This document shows, one piece after another, positions 38,201-40,111 of a DNA stretch of 40,111 nt (within the stretch, counting starts at the first letter, position 1; every line of letters begins with the position of its first letter). A program made the translations under genes and the position numbers. Under the pieces are notes generated by a model, which was not told the origin of the DNA, made no database searches, and was given only the letters and a program-made list of their open reading frames with translations. The DNA is from Clostridia bacterium (GTDB taxonomy: Bacteria > CBDUZB01 > JAGLHV01): the NCBI GenBank assembly GCA_030595925.1, contig JAUVLC010000008.1, positions 1-40,111 on the forward strand, read 5' to 3'.

Positions 38201-40111
38201 CAAAAGATTTAATTGAAAAGACTGCAGAGAAAGAGATTAAACCGCAGGTGCAGATTGAGGGAAAAGTACCAGGTGTTAAATTTAAAATTGGAGATCAAAG
38301 TCAATCTCCCTTTTATCACGAAAATGTTATTGATTTAACCAAAGAAGAAAGAATTATGCGTGTTCAACGGGTTGATTTAAATAAATTGCCTGTGGGAACA
38401 CTCATTCATTACGAAATTGCCGGCGGACACTGGGATTATACACTGCGGATAGAAGAAAACGATCGGATTAGTATATGGCTGAAAAATGATAAAGGAAGAA
38501 TAATTTGCTCCATTGGGGAAGTGGGGTCTTATGATTTGTTACTTGCAAATAAAGAGAGTGGAATTCTTGACAGAAAAGAATCGGCTTATATGCCTTATTT
38601 TCATCAAACTCCTTTTCATCCGGGTGAAAGAGAACTTGTATCTGTAGGGGTAGACGGGTTTAGGTCACCGCCAGAAAAAATTTATATTCAGCTTCCGGAA
38701 GAAACTACACAGTTACCAAAAGGAGTAATTGAAGAGTTTTCTCCAGAGGAAATTGAATCCGAAAAACGAAGTGAGATTAAAGATGGTTTTAATAATTATG
38801 CCCAATTTTTATGGGTAATAGTTAACAAATTATATGAAATAGAACCTGGAATAGAAGATAAAATAGTTAAAAGGGATGAGGATGTGCAAGAGATAAGTGA
38901 AAGGATAAAAGAAGGAGGGGGAAAACTAGGGATATCCGAAGATTCTATGGATGCTTTAATTAATGATATTGTAAATGGAAAATATGGAAGAGAGGATAGA
39001 ACTAATCTTGAAAAAGAAATTACACGATTGATTCAATTGTCGGATAGAAGATTAGCTGCGGGAGTAGTAAAAGAGGGTTTTGAAACAGCGGCAAGACCAT
39101 TTATCACTGTTCATCAAGGTATAGAGGAGCAGGTTAATGCTATTCTTGAGGGATTAAAGCTGAGGAAGAAAGCGGTTACTTTAACCTCGAAAGAAAAGAA
39201 AAAGATTATTGCTGCTTTGGGTTTATTAAATAATGAATTTCCTAAATTTGCGGCAGGTGAAGAGCTATCCAAAGAGATATCTACCGCTATCCAGGAAAAT
39301 CTAAAAGAGTTTATTGGAAATCCAGAAATGCTGAAGGTTATTGAGGATAAATGGTTTATTGCCGATGATTCGGGGAAAATTATTGCCTGGGTGGGGGCGT
39401 TTTTAGATGGGCCGGATACATTTCTTTTAAAAGCAATAGTTGGGGGAGCGACAAGGAAACAATTAGCCGGTGGTATTTTACATGAGTTATTGGAGAGAAA
39501 TGGGATAGGACATGATGAAGCAAGAAATTTAGTTAATGAGTTTGTTAGTGATGAATCAGTAGAAGAACGGATGGAAAAGCTCGCTATGCTGGACGCAGCT
39601 GGTTTTAAAACTACCGACCAGAGAATATTGAAACTGAATATAAACCAAATAAAAGAAAGAATAGTTGTTTTAAATGAATTAAAAGAATTAGGAGTGAAAG
39701 TGCCGGTTGGTTGGTTAACATATGCGCCGGATACACTGAAAGGAAGGGTAGAAGCGTTAGTGAAAATGGGCATTACTTATGTTCAAATTACTTCGGAATT
39801 GATTATCATTCAGGGTTATCTTGAGCGTCTGGCAAAAGGAGAAGATGTTGGAGATAAGATAAGAAAGCATATTATTAGACTAAATGAACGACCGGAAAAC
39901 AAAGAAGTGATAGAGAAAATAATCGGAAAAATTAGTACGCTTAAGCCTGATTTAGCCGATTCGACAACCACACAGATTCTTTCGATTAAGCCTGGTAAAG
40001 AAAAATTGATTAAAACAGAATTAGTGAAGAGCATTACTTATTTAGCTATATTTGCGGGTATTATTTTGGGGATTTGTGGATTATCGTATTTATCTGTATC
40101 TTCCCTGTTGA
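17245..40111 (+). CDS. Giant exported multidomain protein with SecA-like ATPase, kinase-, protease- and transglutaminase-like domains (giant protein 2, 3' end outside the window)
   Basis: At least 7,622 codons, still open at the right edge. ATG at 17245 sits six bases after AGGAGG (17233-17238); the in-frame ATG at 17239 is too close to it. In order: signal peptide (about 1-37, YAYA before Q); TraB/ChaN-like region (about 75-530); basic and charged linker; SecA-like ATPase (about 960-1660); coiled coil (about 1700-1775); membrane segments (about 2308-2465); four 53-residue repeats (2710-2921); module A copy 1 (3096-3260); transglutaminase-like region (3366-3446); four TPRs (3491-3627); then a mosaic of duplicated modules B, C, D and E, a separate kinase-like region, a JAMM-like motif (6786-6799), module A copy 2 (7283-7447) and a final membrane helix (about 7597-7621). 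Composition and codon use look uniform, so the mosaic is not patchwork of recent foreign DNA. The role is unknown; a surface or secreted effector-like protein is inference. No known family has this architecture as far as I can recall. Confidence 0.85.
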   Translation, partial: MSLIQGADGKYRSWIKIVAGITLSFFISTFLPNYAYAQVSILSNGMSAEMALKEVMINPEKLKLPTSFGKIVDSHIGDGDKLLVYIQDLHANYEVQSNIYGILENLTKTYDLKVVGTEGTEGNIDTSLLSNFPLKKVKKEVVEFFMKRGEITGPECLSIMGKNPPLLYGVEKNDLYLKNLEMYRTSLEDRKKLKKSLKSLDIIIEVLQKQIYSAEILSLVNKLSSYQKNEISVVDFVLYLQAKAGECKISIEKRFKNLAILVKLIHLRQKLNSGKSLQIETMAIVSRLSRIMTVGEIRELTRKSQESKELESYYLYLEDLAGKYKVDLKYYFPYLATYFKYMELSRKLNSVKLVEEQIRLVDELINLWCRTKEEREIIHLTKVIEIMRKFIDIKMTGWDIEYYLKNKKFFDRDKIIKFLKKEIKKYRIDPSRDMPPDALPMILGRYDLNKLNVIPDFKKVLTTSEEYYATAVSRNEFLLENSLKKMKTEEDSVIALVTGGFHTPGITQLAKEKGLSYVVVSPNITQAVDSSRYFALLEGKRTLYKDLLLEQSELLLAVASGFINKEFSRKIVGLITNSLIRMYKNKGWSMEDIKDEIEGVFSRTKVKNPEFQFQWVEELTVKDKNREVYSFKVFKSDTEENKGIKSILANSTISEGKRVWSSKFMDLNDAKKKTFEIKRTLTRKRNSLKGQLGLRIANSINFLKMGLRMQYFMHLTGRVQKRVKQQIAGNIAIVKSSFRFLFPVSQAMPAGEIKETVAEKIKTEEVKPVEKKAEAVKPSVEPVKTVEASLDVVSDLEQVKGLYEQNLTEFTTPSPEISEEKMREEANKGKILIQKGKFAILNRIAHGKGVNLEEKIKEYAQSKIEEKQALDAKLSDNEDLSELLKSLNSESTKDFNKAMEEIVSGEMNIESENFWELMALNDNAVEIWKLICSEISKQQALKEALKPITEGLTQEIKQDLLAEQGEFTDSILYKAQLNLDLACLINNTDFAKGLYEVQDLAASYIAKDGGAFVKVRTGGGKTLIGMLPAYLVALKGEVACFVTRDATLVNQFVEDSRVLASILGVDIETFLREGNNANTPDKQREILSVSPKNQKISRGKIVVTTTSDLAFTKGSDMKLKKEEKVIPEKLNLIFDEVDMSGATQATMAYVEALGAKALKDGALKAGIFADWLAEELVGEGVDEIRKAVVNAEESGKTEEFSSKTGLVQVNVTAGKKGTLNMVSGADIVIKQSYDTAQAKGLELGKYEEFKEMVESQLTAQLLRELGIHYAIREKDGKIESACIEGATGAVTNQREKNIQKAIEIKEYRKRNFEGQILGESQTNNSLTIHSLIGHAAQSKGLIAGMSGTYGEVVRRELAKTAQKDISLIGIDVPDHYKSVAKDEGFISGDTDISTMKGVLNWISKIKNERKGAPMMIALNSDNAARWVIEQVKESCNLGELAYGKYKKIKVVGPETTLEEMADIEAQRKPDTLVFYMVSEATSDSQIEFIRKHGGQPDTLLIGGKSIGRGFDAKFGTIKIGEIKKQIKQMLGNTEMAESTTSLMMRMLDDLRADRDTKSREEKEKNVQKYFDIVHNLLEEKGVSQDILAEFKEMERRIFAREIYGFQEAYQEDDLTLEETDQRKGRIARQEAPGSAWKIVCYQEGQSKFRDMADIEQGIESPLTNMSGLVTILKSLMARKISLKEAFKEATQISLIDKLRVFENSGQAAFRKKDTLRKEYIKLSQRKNEIEEKLDRLEKIEEQERPVLEKELEAIKKDIAEIDEKTIELKKYAINRLETSDSHYRLATRNRSLAATGFYEKTERARWSIFKTEVGKRSILNWIAQAMKIKQSFDQKILARAMLKTEIKGYKKLSKKEKDPGQLSEAYERMIRRLEGALNIELKNLTEEALTSKELKTKQVVNSVMQEISKRGEENIFYVNPKSKTGVLDDAFNLLKSEYIEYAENLQQKNMAIPLIPDFFKVQAYKIALFYRHQKDMSRIVSCMTRAMKEEWNKKITAEDLDKNNAGVDLEAIIQEAEVAMPGILQRGELMAGQEEKKLKTQVAKGLNKSISFVSNFMWGARGRVFGKMEGKVKTVAEKRGVGISVLPAVRGIGPSHNQMKVAEYKEESAQQVEEENNWRENNIITVECQDLVRELRLEVKEEEKKPPSEGETEKIEEKTEKEVVEKDVTPAPVLTNEMIAGFGGDADEIKKGLDNISLNIANVNADTKPEEVNKIYEELNGVRRKISELSRKCRGVEVPVDLSNELKDTFEKVTSELGELNNQAIKLNRQLDEKTGVHIVPSRISITKAIKKIDERILTFTKNIASNKLGKPVLILSLGAVFAGFLFILLSGFSFGMFPILGLALTPLMTTFSFFKKVKEEKKEPDKSKAGVVGKLMSGITGKFKSLSGGGGPPASWTNLFIAGISLVVIGIALALGPAVLLVGGIALPAGIALAGFSAGPLGGPIMLIFMATSLLKMSKLPDRIANWIAKPLSKQKQKRENVKALTELKLRLEQNIREKKENIPPPIEKLKIEARNMAGIPVEIPEEELEQKLEPAKWERYNNVLTGLEKYWHSVERELLKEALSQSEKDITVAAKLNKTVNDAAIAAFSGLRMGIERNKRKETLPPPEKLRELSYTQIGKDIPEEEREAEADKIAKHLEEYWFTSEQELLEERITQAKEDMGNMVKIAEVPRWELIAKYAEGIAQAKEKEPLRKQEERKLSSHIAAEWSIQENPGKIFKSYNTLITSIKESKYLEEEAKTTLINAANEKITRYITGLLATWSVQTESASIFKSQRVLIKLIEESKYLEKEAKEGLINKINQKLTEYIEEVLATWSSQRKPADVFKAQARLIELIKQSKYLEKEAKTVLINAANERIIEYINEVVAEWSIQKKVKNILKSQKVLISLIEESEYLEDGKKTVLINRINQRINELDKERKEYFKKEVVEAEVPEVEEAVVVKVPETEVKEEIEKYIEKRIIAIKVNEGTKRGIVSVDVSGVKEGELTAEAKEEINKILEKWQDDKSVNKVILIIPASVSWGKIKLPKKMRSSIVIKDNGKWAIASSYKDKEVKSLINEYEVIDDKALAEIKERLLTATPEPVSDIPQGVKQGFGVTARPFIAVHQGIEEQVNAILEGLKLRRREVILTSKEKGKITAALGLLNNEFPKFAAGEELSEEISAAIQENLKEFIENPEMLKVIEDKWFVRDDSGEITAWVGAFLDGPDTFLLKAMVGGATEQQLAGGILHELLERNGIKHNEAVDLINKFVGNESVEERMEKIALEDREKEPEPKVQEKIALIMAENIKQLVKELGCYDDGVSEDLIKMVSSWNLEEKPFLEEIYEQLNRARQKYKDGKISEEVLNEREFILIELLSQKIKEEIDLNTDNTKFFDLVEVIKSKQAQCIGYSQLIYILGSSLGFVVDIVNLENLDKFREETSQLEGEGHVSCLLKLSNGESVVVDLSFEPIIISKPFILEKVFSKVNHYWELRDENIPLPLSLYPKIQILNGDGLVAWVYNNRAMVDYKLGNYDQALSNCNKAIELNPEFAMAYNNKGAIYSMEEEYDKAILAVTQAIEFIPENDDFYVNRGIVYAELKEYQQAITDFNTAIKLNTESAEAYCCRGLSYAYLEEFEKAKQDLIRAVSLNPDLEAEIKNEIEESGLSLEFEEIVRGKKSVVGKKVFSIFLAIIGSTIFGLFIGTGAIGIAAAAPEVAITTGIMLNFPVIGMVVLGIVSMGMVLKWIVKTKGIRGEPRIIDSSMDPSSDDITQINYSDGTEVFIYQPNYREFCDYFGQEAIEHLFVGLAGRNFLKKVTGLRTRADIPQIFGSAPSLEDTVKGKLVRTDFGSFRRHIIEDRVEVKVPGDSERHAKVSRQNFSFAIGLLRKYGQKAKDILFEPIMFIELPKEKCSLYRGKFSYKDLNIAVYKHYESRRFNHVTHGYIKEVAEHTGKDEKYLYYQMATMPSKILRMFHDAGIMLCGEAHLNNFALTKEGEVRFVSDFGAAKKISKGGKSLSSKFQDFFYENFFYEKVAEFNLLITAVEMSARFVSLFNVSLILGAGIILPAAISVLLGLLLGAPFLIFFITFFLVTFFFVIEPQIIRPRITTPRHFLSSLRLKQILIHAGCDKKQIPQLVKQAKRAYHSIDTDTAKSGGTAKKVFSIFLAVIGLGIFGLFTGIGGIGTAAAVPGVAITTGIMLNFPVIGMVVLGIVSMGLILGWIIKAIGMRAGPWIIDRFLNNLPPSIRNALPILMVVPQPTVERDFIIPQETLNAFYENCPDEVKKDANKVNGYLELIKKLGVVVDEMDIEELFTISIPEFFRACPDEVWRDDKKFELIFNRSMKAAKEGMDINALFEYTLPSFFKLCLAKVKRDYNKLEKYLGVIFDLGIRAKEKEMPIGYLYRISLPEFFQVCPDEIWNNEKSFKYIFDLGMTMIKKGISGGELCSLYQHMLTEFFMLSHKKVWKDYNNLKLVFDTGIKITEIENEKINMSYLFRLLHISQIEKSGDLLVLFIKKVFDEALNVQIETGKKPVLAFMFTGAEPLFRVAEIIKKGDSKYDNIELKPLYYTTKIKNSPNKEQKKKYLDSQGIFKDKNEIFLIGTGIRDTVPTVPIDIWRVLSQPVNFRVRMFTYDEESAKQTISDFPTSLDILQVIKPNTIERLDGYVRQREIDNLVNVVEDEMSHEYQSPRSIEEVQSGLKKTALPILYEIGEKVLRQCVENLLLNEKDVERAVKDNDLRGFEKTQKKEPSVFVESLKIIKKKYAGLRAQYKKKPLAHLPAAELIEDEKVLKKVEEIVIELMLAEIEKSRLVNIASGLEVDVLTNPNKSYVVKRIRGGSADFYNLAKERLGGLVAPFILIEGDRKAIQEKAQTYIDENGKEKTIDVLKRIKDLSKVGDIEGTKKIITEWIEVYRDVVKRGVFLEDFNMHNFVFDQKDRIVCIDVEYCKRDLTTFDLPTLEDTIVYNCDKLLDINEDFAKFFKERIRTGLGFDYDKSERTLSIDRDYLNNIKNTDKPQKVIYLGGKEIREQLLKRIKKKYAGVRIQYKKKALAHWRAAVLDENHNNYGFIEKEIGDEKFFADSPKQERNIVDKIKNKIENLPDTQKYSISLKISEEKEIKLVLTKEDYKAGMSESALLSLLSKALALEKKLKDDINYDNLNEEIILALLDKSRHLSEDCDNNNFVGINKSILEIKDERIRNTLSIVAFMHELRHEATGKDDDAFEQEQLEKDIKLTLHFLEKENILVDNYIKALEFVLGKEAPYYKEMLIVRNILLNETINPDDLRGPVFDEDIESYKKGQDFPDGPNVVNYHKKIKIRIDGDKTEVFICMEKKDNSLNILNINKEENIDAGFSKKFIKDMFNIFPEIKIIRWYYINEFEGFIAALSLGLITYKGSDKPLGTKIDSLTLEREIEDKDVYMRDFLDTHHRIHLEPAIVNETLESKEVNRINRLITEYREKIYKKKERNIGEKVFSIFLAVIGLGIFGLFTGIGGIGTAAAVPEVSVVATGIMWNFPMIGMVILGIVSMGLILGWIIKAIGMRAGPWIIDRFLNNLPPAIRNALPILMIAPQPSFVPITSIKSKRKRNDTTRKIYLDGTEIVFDNSNYEEFCDYFGEDAVEKKLVGKKGRNFLKEVTALRMENFATETFGKIVTIGKKIINGVRVKNHSQSFRRHIIENRVEIKVPGEDEAHKMVSDNNFYFAIDIIRKYGQKARDVLFEVIMLIKLPKEKCVLYNGKVVTDNLTMVVYKHYDAVRFNLVTPKYVKRVAKDIGKTEDYLYEQMAIMPSKILRMIHDAGIILSIDLHYGNFALTRKGKVMFVSDFGAAEKISEGVSLLSKFKNLLFTKKKNAEINMLIRKPGLKYKIRTIIAKGLEILVMIFGLPWIILTGRSLSVNYPRRPWYSFDRIFSNAGCNTEQIDKLIRQAHEEYYSIDADTKVEEPLAHWRAAGLDENHKNYGFIEKKVGDERFSAGSEKEEGNIIKKVSNKIDNLSEDKKTEVSLDVLGEKVNLVLTNEDIKLLKENNMDILTSDGKLLSLLSEALAFEKDKEIDFTTLSGSKIICALLDKSRHLSEDCYKNNFIGLNKSILEIKDEKIRNIVAIIAFMHELRHEATAKEDDAFEREQTERDIKLTLHFLEKENILFDDYIEELKLILKEGTLYYREILTLPSIEKDFVIPQETLNAFHENCPDEVKKDANKVNRYLELIKKLGVVVDEMDMEELSTISLPEFFRECPDEIWRDDKKFELIFDRAIKAIKEGMDINALFEYTLPSFFKLCPAKVKSDYNELEKYLGVIFDLGIRAHEKEMPVGYLYRISLPEFFQVCPDEIWNNEKSFEYIFDFGIKITEIENEKMNMSYLFRLLDISLLEKSGDLLVLFIKKVFDEALNVQIETGKKPVLAFMFTGAEPLFRVAEMIKESNPKYEGIEIKPLYYTKKIKTSSTEEEKRKYLYSQDIFKDKNGVFLIETGFRGTIPMDIWNTLSRPVNFKVRMFTYDEELAKQTISDFPVSLDILQVIKPNSIRRLKGYVTQGEIDKLVDVMDDEMAHEYQSPWSIKEVQSGLKKTDLPILYEIGEKVLRQCIENLLLNEEGVERAVKDNDLRGFEETQKKGPSVFVETLKIIKKKYAGVRAQFPKGILDRLKAKKRVKVPIDEFDMEKVFDEKKLEEIATSKRYHKGSLNNAEIVGIINTAISLEPSSKYAMELLFVEYCKRDAKNVIKAAESLKKILKERKKPVERITDLIDELNETAKMGPIKKVSDIYSYPDFQKKVGDIIQIAVIEGIESAFGINADGTLTEIQQGSRWEVKYQSRKIIHQGYIHWHPSLLYLPYSNDIHAQKILGRGMGKVVVIWGDEELGFYATEIDDVSKVDRNRYEDIDGLAVNALEYFESIGVIKFFKLTDVDKKSIGLRIKEGSKKYRFTEISKEEAMLAVENIRKNIYTIYGESENEIKRMKAITEITFEDFKDKSLAIIDDEINKTKEMIKKYNEKLDRKEGRLNDRNSWEWDRDKAKFRLDGLKKAKDLIEKTAEKEIKPQVQIEGKVPGVKFKIGDQSQSPFYHENVIDLTKEERIMRVQRVDLNKLPVGTLIHYEIAGGHWDYTLRIEENDRISIWLKNDKGRIICSIGEVGSYDLLLANKESGILDRKESAYMPYFHQTPFHPGERELVSVGVDGFRSPPEKIYIQLPEETTQLPKGVIEEFSPEEIESEKRSEIKDGFNNYAQFLWVIVNKLYEIEPGIEDKIVKRDEDVQEISERIKEGGGKLGISEDSMDALINDIVNGKYGREDRTNLEKEITRLIQLSDRRLAAGVVKEGFETAARPFITVHQGIEEQVNAILEGLKLRKKAVTLTSKEKKKIIAALGLLNNEFPKFAAGEELSKEISTAIQENLKEFIGNPEMLKVIEDKWFIADDSGKIIAWVGAFLDGPDTFLLKAIVGGATRKQLAGGILHELLERNGIGHDEARNLVNEFVSDESVEERMEKLAMLDAAGFKTTDQRILKLNINQIKERIVVLNELKELGVKVPVGWLTYAPDTLKGRVEALVKMGITYVQITSELIIIQGYLERLAKGEDVGDKIRKHIIRLNERPENKEVIEKIIGKISTLKPDLADSTTTQILSIKPGKEKLIKTELVKSITYLAIFAGIILGICGLSYLSVSSLL
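17470..18830 (+). other. TraB/ChaN-like N-terminal domain of giant protein 2
   Basis: Residues about 75-530. The opening strand VYIQDLHANYE carries His90 and Glu94, VVGTEGTEGN follows with Glu118, and the region closes with IALVTGGFHTPG (His502) before a strand LSYVVVSPNI. The pattern of a strand with an acid/His pair, a second strand ending in Glu, a helical middle and a late GGFH recalls the TIKI/TraB, ChaN and EreA superfamily of metal- or haem-linked hydrolase-like folds. This is a fold-level guess from motifs only. Confidence 0.4.
20120..22215 (+). other. SecA-like ATPase domain of giant protein 2
   Basis: Residues about 960-1660. The Walker A segment AFVKVRTGGGKT (lysine 1021) corresponds to SecA's MKTGEGKT and is followed by LPAYL as in SecA. 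IFDEVD (1133-1138) matches Walker B. LTIHSLIGHA...GLIAGMSGT (ending 1348) matches SecA's ...F....LAGMTGT, GGKSIGRGFD (1502-1511) matches its NMAGRGTD motif, and QRKGRIARQEAPGS (from 1621) matches QLRGRSGRQGDPGS. All main motifs are intact. This is a closer SecA relative than the domain in giant protein 1. It is fused inside an exported protein, which SecA never is. Confidence 0.85.
22610..22631 (-). repeat. GGTAGCCG-type hairpin repeat inside coding sequence, copy 4
   Basis: ACCGCAGCCTTGCGGCTACC (22610-22629) forms CCGCA/TGCGG, and on the minus strand begins GGTAGCCGCAAGG, like the intergenic copies. Here it is translated in frame as RNRSLAATG (residues 1788-1796 approximately), just after the coiled coil. 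Confidence 0.5.
24150..24640 (+). other. Membrane segments of giant protein 2
   Basis: Two hydrophobic blocks, 24175-24315 (LILSLGAVFAGFLFILLSG and onward) and 24430-24615 (a long Leu/Val/Ala/Gly run), are separated by a short Lys-rich and Gly-rich loop. They predict four or so membrane helices about 2,300 residues into the protein. Confidence 0.7.
25372..26007 (+). repeat. Four tandem 159-bp repeats encoding 53-residue units
   Basis: The motif W-S-x-Q starts at 25372, 25531, 25690 and 25849, exactly 159 bases apart each time. Each unit reads WS.Q......IFKSQ..LI..I.ESKYLE.EAK..LIN..N..I..YI. The units are predicted to be helical. The exact spacing shows in-frame tandem duplication without later indels. 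Confidence 0.85.
26530..27024 (+). repeat. Module A, copy 1
   Basis: This 165-residue block (ARPFIAVHQGIEEQVNAILE at the start, EERMEKIA at the end) recurs without a gap at 39091-39585, 12,561 bases downstream, with about 139 of 165 residues identical by hand count. It contains GGILHELLERNG (His3226). That motif is HExxE, not HExxH, so I do not call it a metalloprotease. Function unknown. Confidence 0.9.
27361..27580 (+). other. Transglutaminase-like Cys-His-Asp region
   Basis: SKQAQCIGYSQLIYILGSSL carries Cys3383 at the start of a helix, GHVSCLLKL carries His3424 at the start of a strand, and VVVDLS carries Asp3440. Order and spacing fit the catalytic triad of the bacterial transglutaminase-like (papain-type) fold. 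It directly precedes the TPR block, an arrangement also known from SirB1-type proteins. Confidence 0.5.
27715..28125 (+). other. Four tetratricopeptide repeats
   Basis: Units begin near 27715, 27820, 27922 and 28024. Each has the TPR signature, for example AYNNKGAIYSMEEEYDKAIL and AIELNPEF or AIKLNTES endings. They form a protein-binding solenoid of about 137 residues. Confidence 0.9.
28210..28430 (+). repeat. Module B, copy 1: hydrophobic hairpin
   Basis: KKVFSIFLAIIG followed by a Gly/Ala-rich run and LNFPVIGMVVLGIVSMGMVL: two membrane-type helices joined by a short turn. It lacks the AGPWIIDRFLNNLP tail of copies 2 and 3. Confidence 0.85.
28480..29622 (+). other. Module C, copy 1: kinase-like domain with altered catalytic residue
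   Basis: It aligns along its whole length with 33928-34965 (REFCDYFG, GRNFLKKVT, SFRRHIIEDRVEVKVPG, KILRMFHDAGI). The catalytic-loop position reads GEAHLNNF (Glu3957, Asn3962) and the metal loop VSDFGAA (Asp3976). Copy 2 has Asp where this copy has Glu, so this may be a pseudokinase. It carries an extra hydrophobic block (29284-29460) absent from copy 2. Confidence 0.55.
29635..29940 (+). repeat. Module B, copy 2: hydrophobic hairpin plus amphipathic tail
   Basis: The same two-helix unit as at 28210, followed by AGPWIIDRFLNNLPPSIRNA. It is nearly identical to copy 3 at 33562-33870, which has one extra codon. Confidence 0.9.
29947..31470 (+). repeat. Module D, copy 1: helical repeats plus alpha/beta domain
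   Basis: About 508 residues. The first half repeats a 40-residue helical unit around PEFFxxCPDEVW..DKKFELIF and G. The second half is an alpha/beta domain (KPVLAFMFTGAEPLFRVAE, then a strand FLIGTGIRDT) ending in KKKYAGLRAQ. It recurs at 35665-37041. I do not recognise the family; the strand-loop FLIxTGxRxTxP may be a phosphate-binding turn. Confidence 0.85.
31495..32270 (+). other. Third, unrelated-looking kinase-like domain
   Basis: SYVVKRIRGG (Lys4805) could be the ATP-anchoring strand. GVFLEDFNMHNF gives Asp4897 and Asn4902 with the kinase spacing, and IVCIDVEYCKR has Asp4915 in the DFG position (DVE here). The three elements come in the order of the protein-kinase-like fold. It does not align with module C outside these motifs. 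Fold assignment is by motif only. Confidence 0.5.
32308..32964 (+). other. Module E, copy 1: HExxH metalloprotease-like domain
   Basis: It begins LAHWRAAVLDENHNNYGFIE and contains ALLDKSRHLSEDC, INKSILEIKDE and AFMHELRHEAT, with HExxH at residues 5181-5185 and a nearby DDAFE (Glu5196) as candidate third zinc ligand. Copy 2 is at 34975-35649 and keeps all these residues. A zinc protease is likely from the motif but the family is not recognised. Confidence 0.6.
33562..33870 (+). repeat. Module B, copy 3: hydrophobic hairpin plus amphipathic tail
   Basis: GEKVFSIFLAVIGLGIFGLF, the second helix, then AGPWIIDRFLNNLPPAIRNA. Almost identical to copy 2, with changes clustered around 33660-33700. Confidence 0.9.
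33928..34965 (+). other. Module C, copy 2: kinase-like domain with intact catalytic motif
   Basis: SIDLHYGNFALT supplies Asp5773 and Asn5778 (D-x4-N spacing of kinase catalytic loops) and FVSDFGAAE supplies the DFG at 5792-5794. These lie after a helix KILRMIHDAGI, as in protein-kinase-like and aminoglycoside-phosphotransferase-like folds. The usual N-lobe glycine loop is not obvious; VVYKHYDAVRF may hold the ATP lysine. Substrate unknown. Confidence 0.6.
34975..35649 (+). other. Module E, copy 2: HExxH metalloprotease-like domain
   Basis: LAHWRAAGLDENHKNYGFIE opens it. HExxH is at residues 6076-6080 and DDAFE (Glu6091) follows at the same distance as in copy 1. Module D copy 2 follows directly here, whereas copy 1 of E is followed by unique sequence. 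Confidence 0.6.
35665..37041 (+). repeat. Module D, copy 2, with one helical unit missing
   Basis: It aligns with 29947-31470 but is 147 bases shorter: 46 codons are missing where copy 1 reads IFDLG...VFDTG (copy 2 joins as IFDFGIKITEIENE), and 3 codons are missing at the TVP loop. The frame is kept in both places. Confidence 0.85.
37042..38760 (+). other. Unique segment with a JAMM-like metal motif
   Basis: Residues about 6600-7172 occur once. GYIHWHPSLLYLPYSNDIHA has His6786, His6788 and Asp6799; the last lies 11 residues after the second His as in JAB/MPN (JAMM) metalloproteases (HxHP...S..D), though the Ser is shifted by one. A helix with EGIES about 60 residues earlier could give the Glu. 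Then follow a coiled coil (about 37990-38230) and a beta-rich part (VGTLIHYEIAGGHWDYTLRI) that I do not recognise. Confidence 0.4.
39091..39585 (+). repeat. Module A, copy 2
   Basis: Ungapped counterpart of 26530-27024. Differences are mostly conservative (Arg/Lys, Glu/Lys, Ile/Val), and HELLERNG is kept, so the module appears to be under selection. Confidence 0.9.
40033..40108 (+). other. Membrane helix at the window's right edge
   Basis: SITYLAIFAGIILGICGLSY is a clear hydrophobic segment following a Lys-rich stretch (KEKLIKTELVK). The reading frame continues past the edge, so it may be a C-terminal anchor or one more internal helix. Confidence 0.65.

Noticed and set aside
26521-39590. Duplicated modules as an assembly artefact or insertion sequences
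   Set aside because: Copies differ at many positions (about 16% of residues in module A), are in a changed order and stay in one frame. No transposase or terminal repeats accompany them.
39114-39773. Minus-strand frame of 219 codons
   Set aside because: Lies opposite module A copy 2; a shorter antisense frame appears opposite copy 1, as expected from the shared sense sequence.
3040-40111. Recoded UGA, as in some candidate phyla
   Set aside because: No in-frame TGA occurs in either giant frame and TGA ends the TadG-like gene.

Overview
The window is A+T-rich (about one third G+C by eye) and reads entirely on the + strand. It carries two small Tad-type pilin-like genes, two giant genes (4,235 codons, and at least 7,622 codons running off the right edge) and one 376-codon unknown. 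Stops are standard (TGA ends the first pilin-like gene; no in-frame TGA interrupts either giant frame), so the usual bacterial code applies. Giant modular exported proteins, Tad pilins, cyclic-di-GMP riboswitches and many small palindromic repeats suggest an uncultured bacterium of the Omnitrophota (OP3) type or a relative. That assignment is inference; no marker gene is present.

Layout. 1-441: no convincing gene, an A/T-rich inverted repeat and a multi-arm palindrome. 442-637: a promoter, a cyclic-di-GMP-I (GEMM) riboswitch and its terminator. 638-1008: leader with two intergenic hairpin repeats. 1009-2232 and 2268-2684: TadG-like and TadE-like pilin proteins. 2753-3008: a second promoter, GEMM riboswitch and strong terminator. 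3040-15747: giant protein 1, with signal peptide, long multi-pass membrane region, lysine-rich helical repeats, coiled coil, SecA-like/SF2 ATPase and a long alpha/beta C-terminal half. 15829-16959: exported protein of unknown function, possibly degenerate at its 3' end. 16960-17244: repeat-rich spacer. 17245 to the right edge: giant protein 2.

Giant protein 2 reads, in order: signal peptide, TraB/ChaN-like region, SecA-like ATPase, coiled coil, membrane segments, four exact-period 53-residue repeats, a transglutaminase-like Cys-His-Asp region, TPRs, and then a mosaic of duplicated modules. The mosaic holds hydrophobic hairpins (three copies), kinase-like domains (two copies plus a third distinct one), HExxH domains (two copies), a helical-repeat plus alpha/beta module (two copies) and a JAMM-like motif. 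The first and last copies of one 165-residue module lie 12.56 kb apart.

Working model (inference): cyclic-di-GMP switches a surface programme in which Tad-like pilins are made with envelope-spanning giant proteins that join SecA-like motors to kinase-, protease- and transglutaminase-like domains. This looks like an attachment, predation or effector system. The pairing of two riboswitches with two SecA-like giants is the most notable feature of the window.
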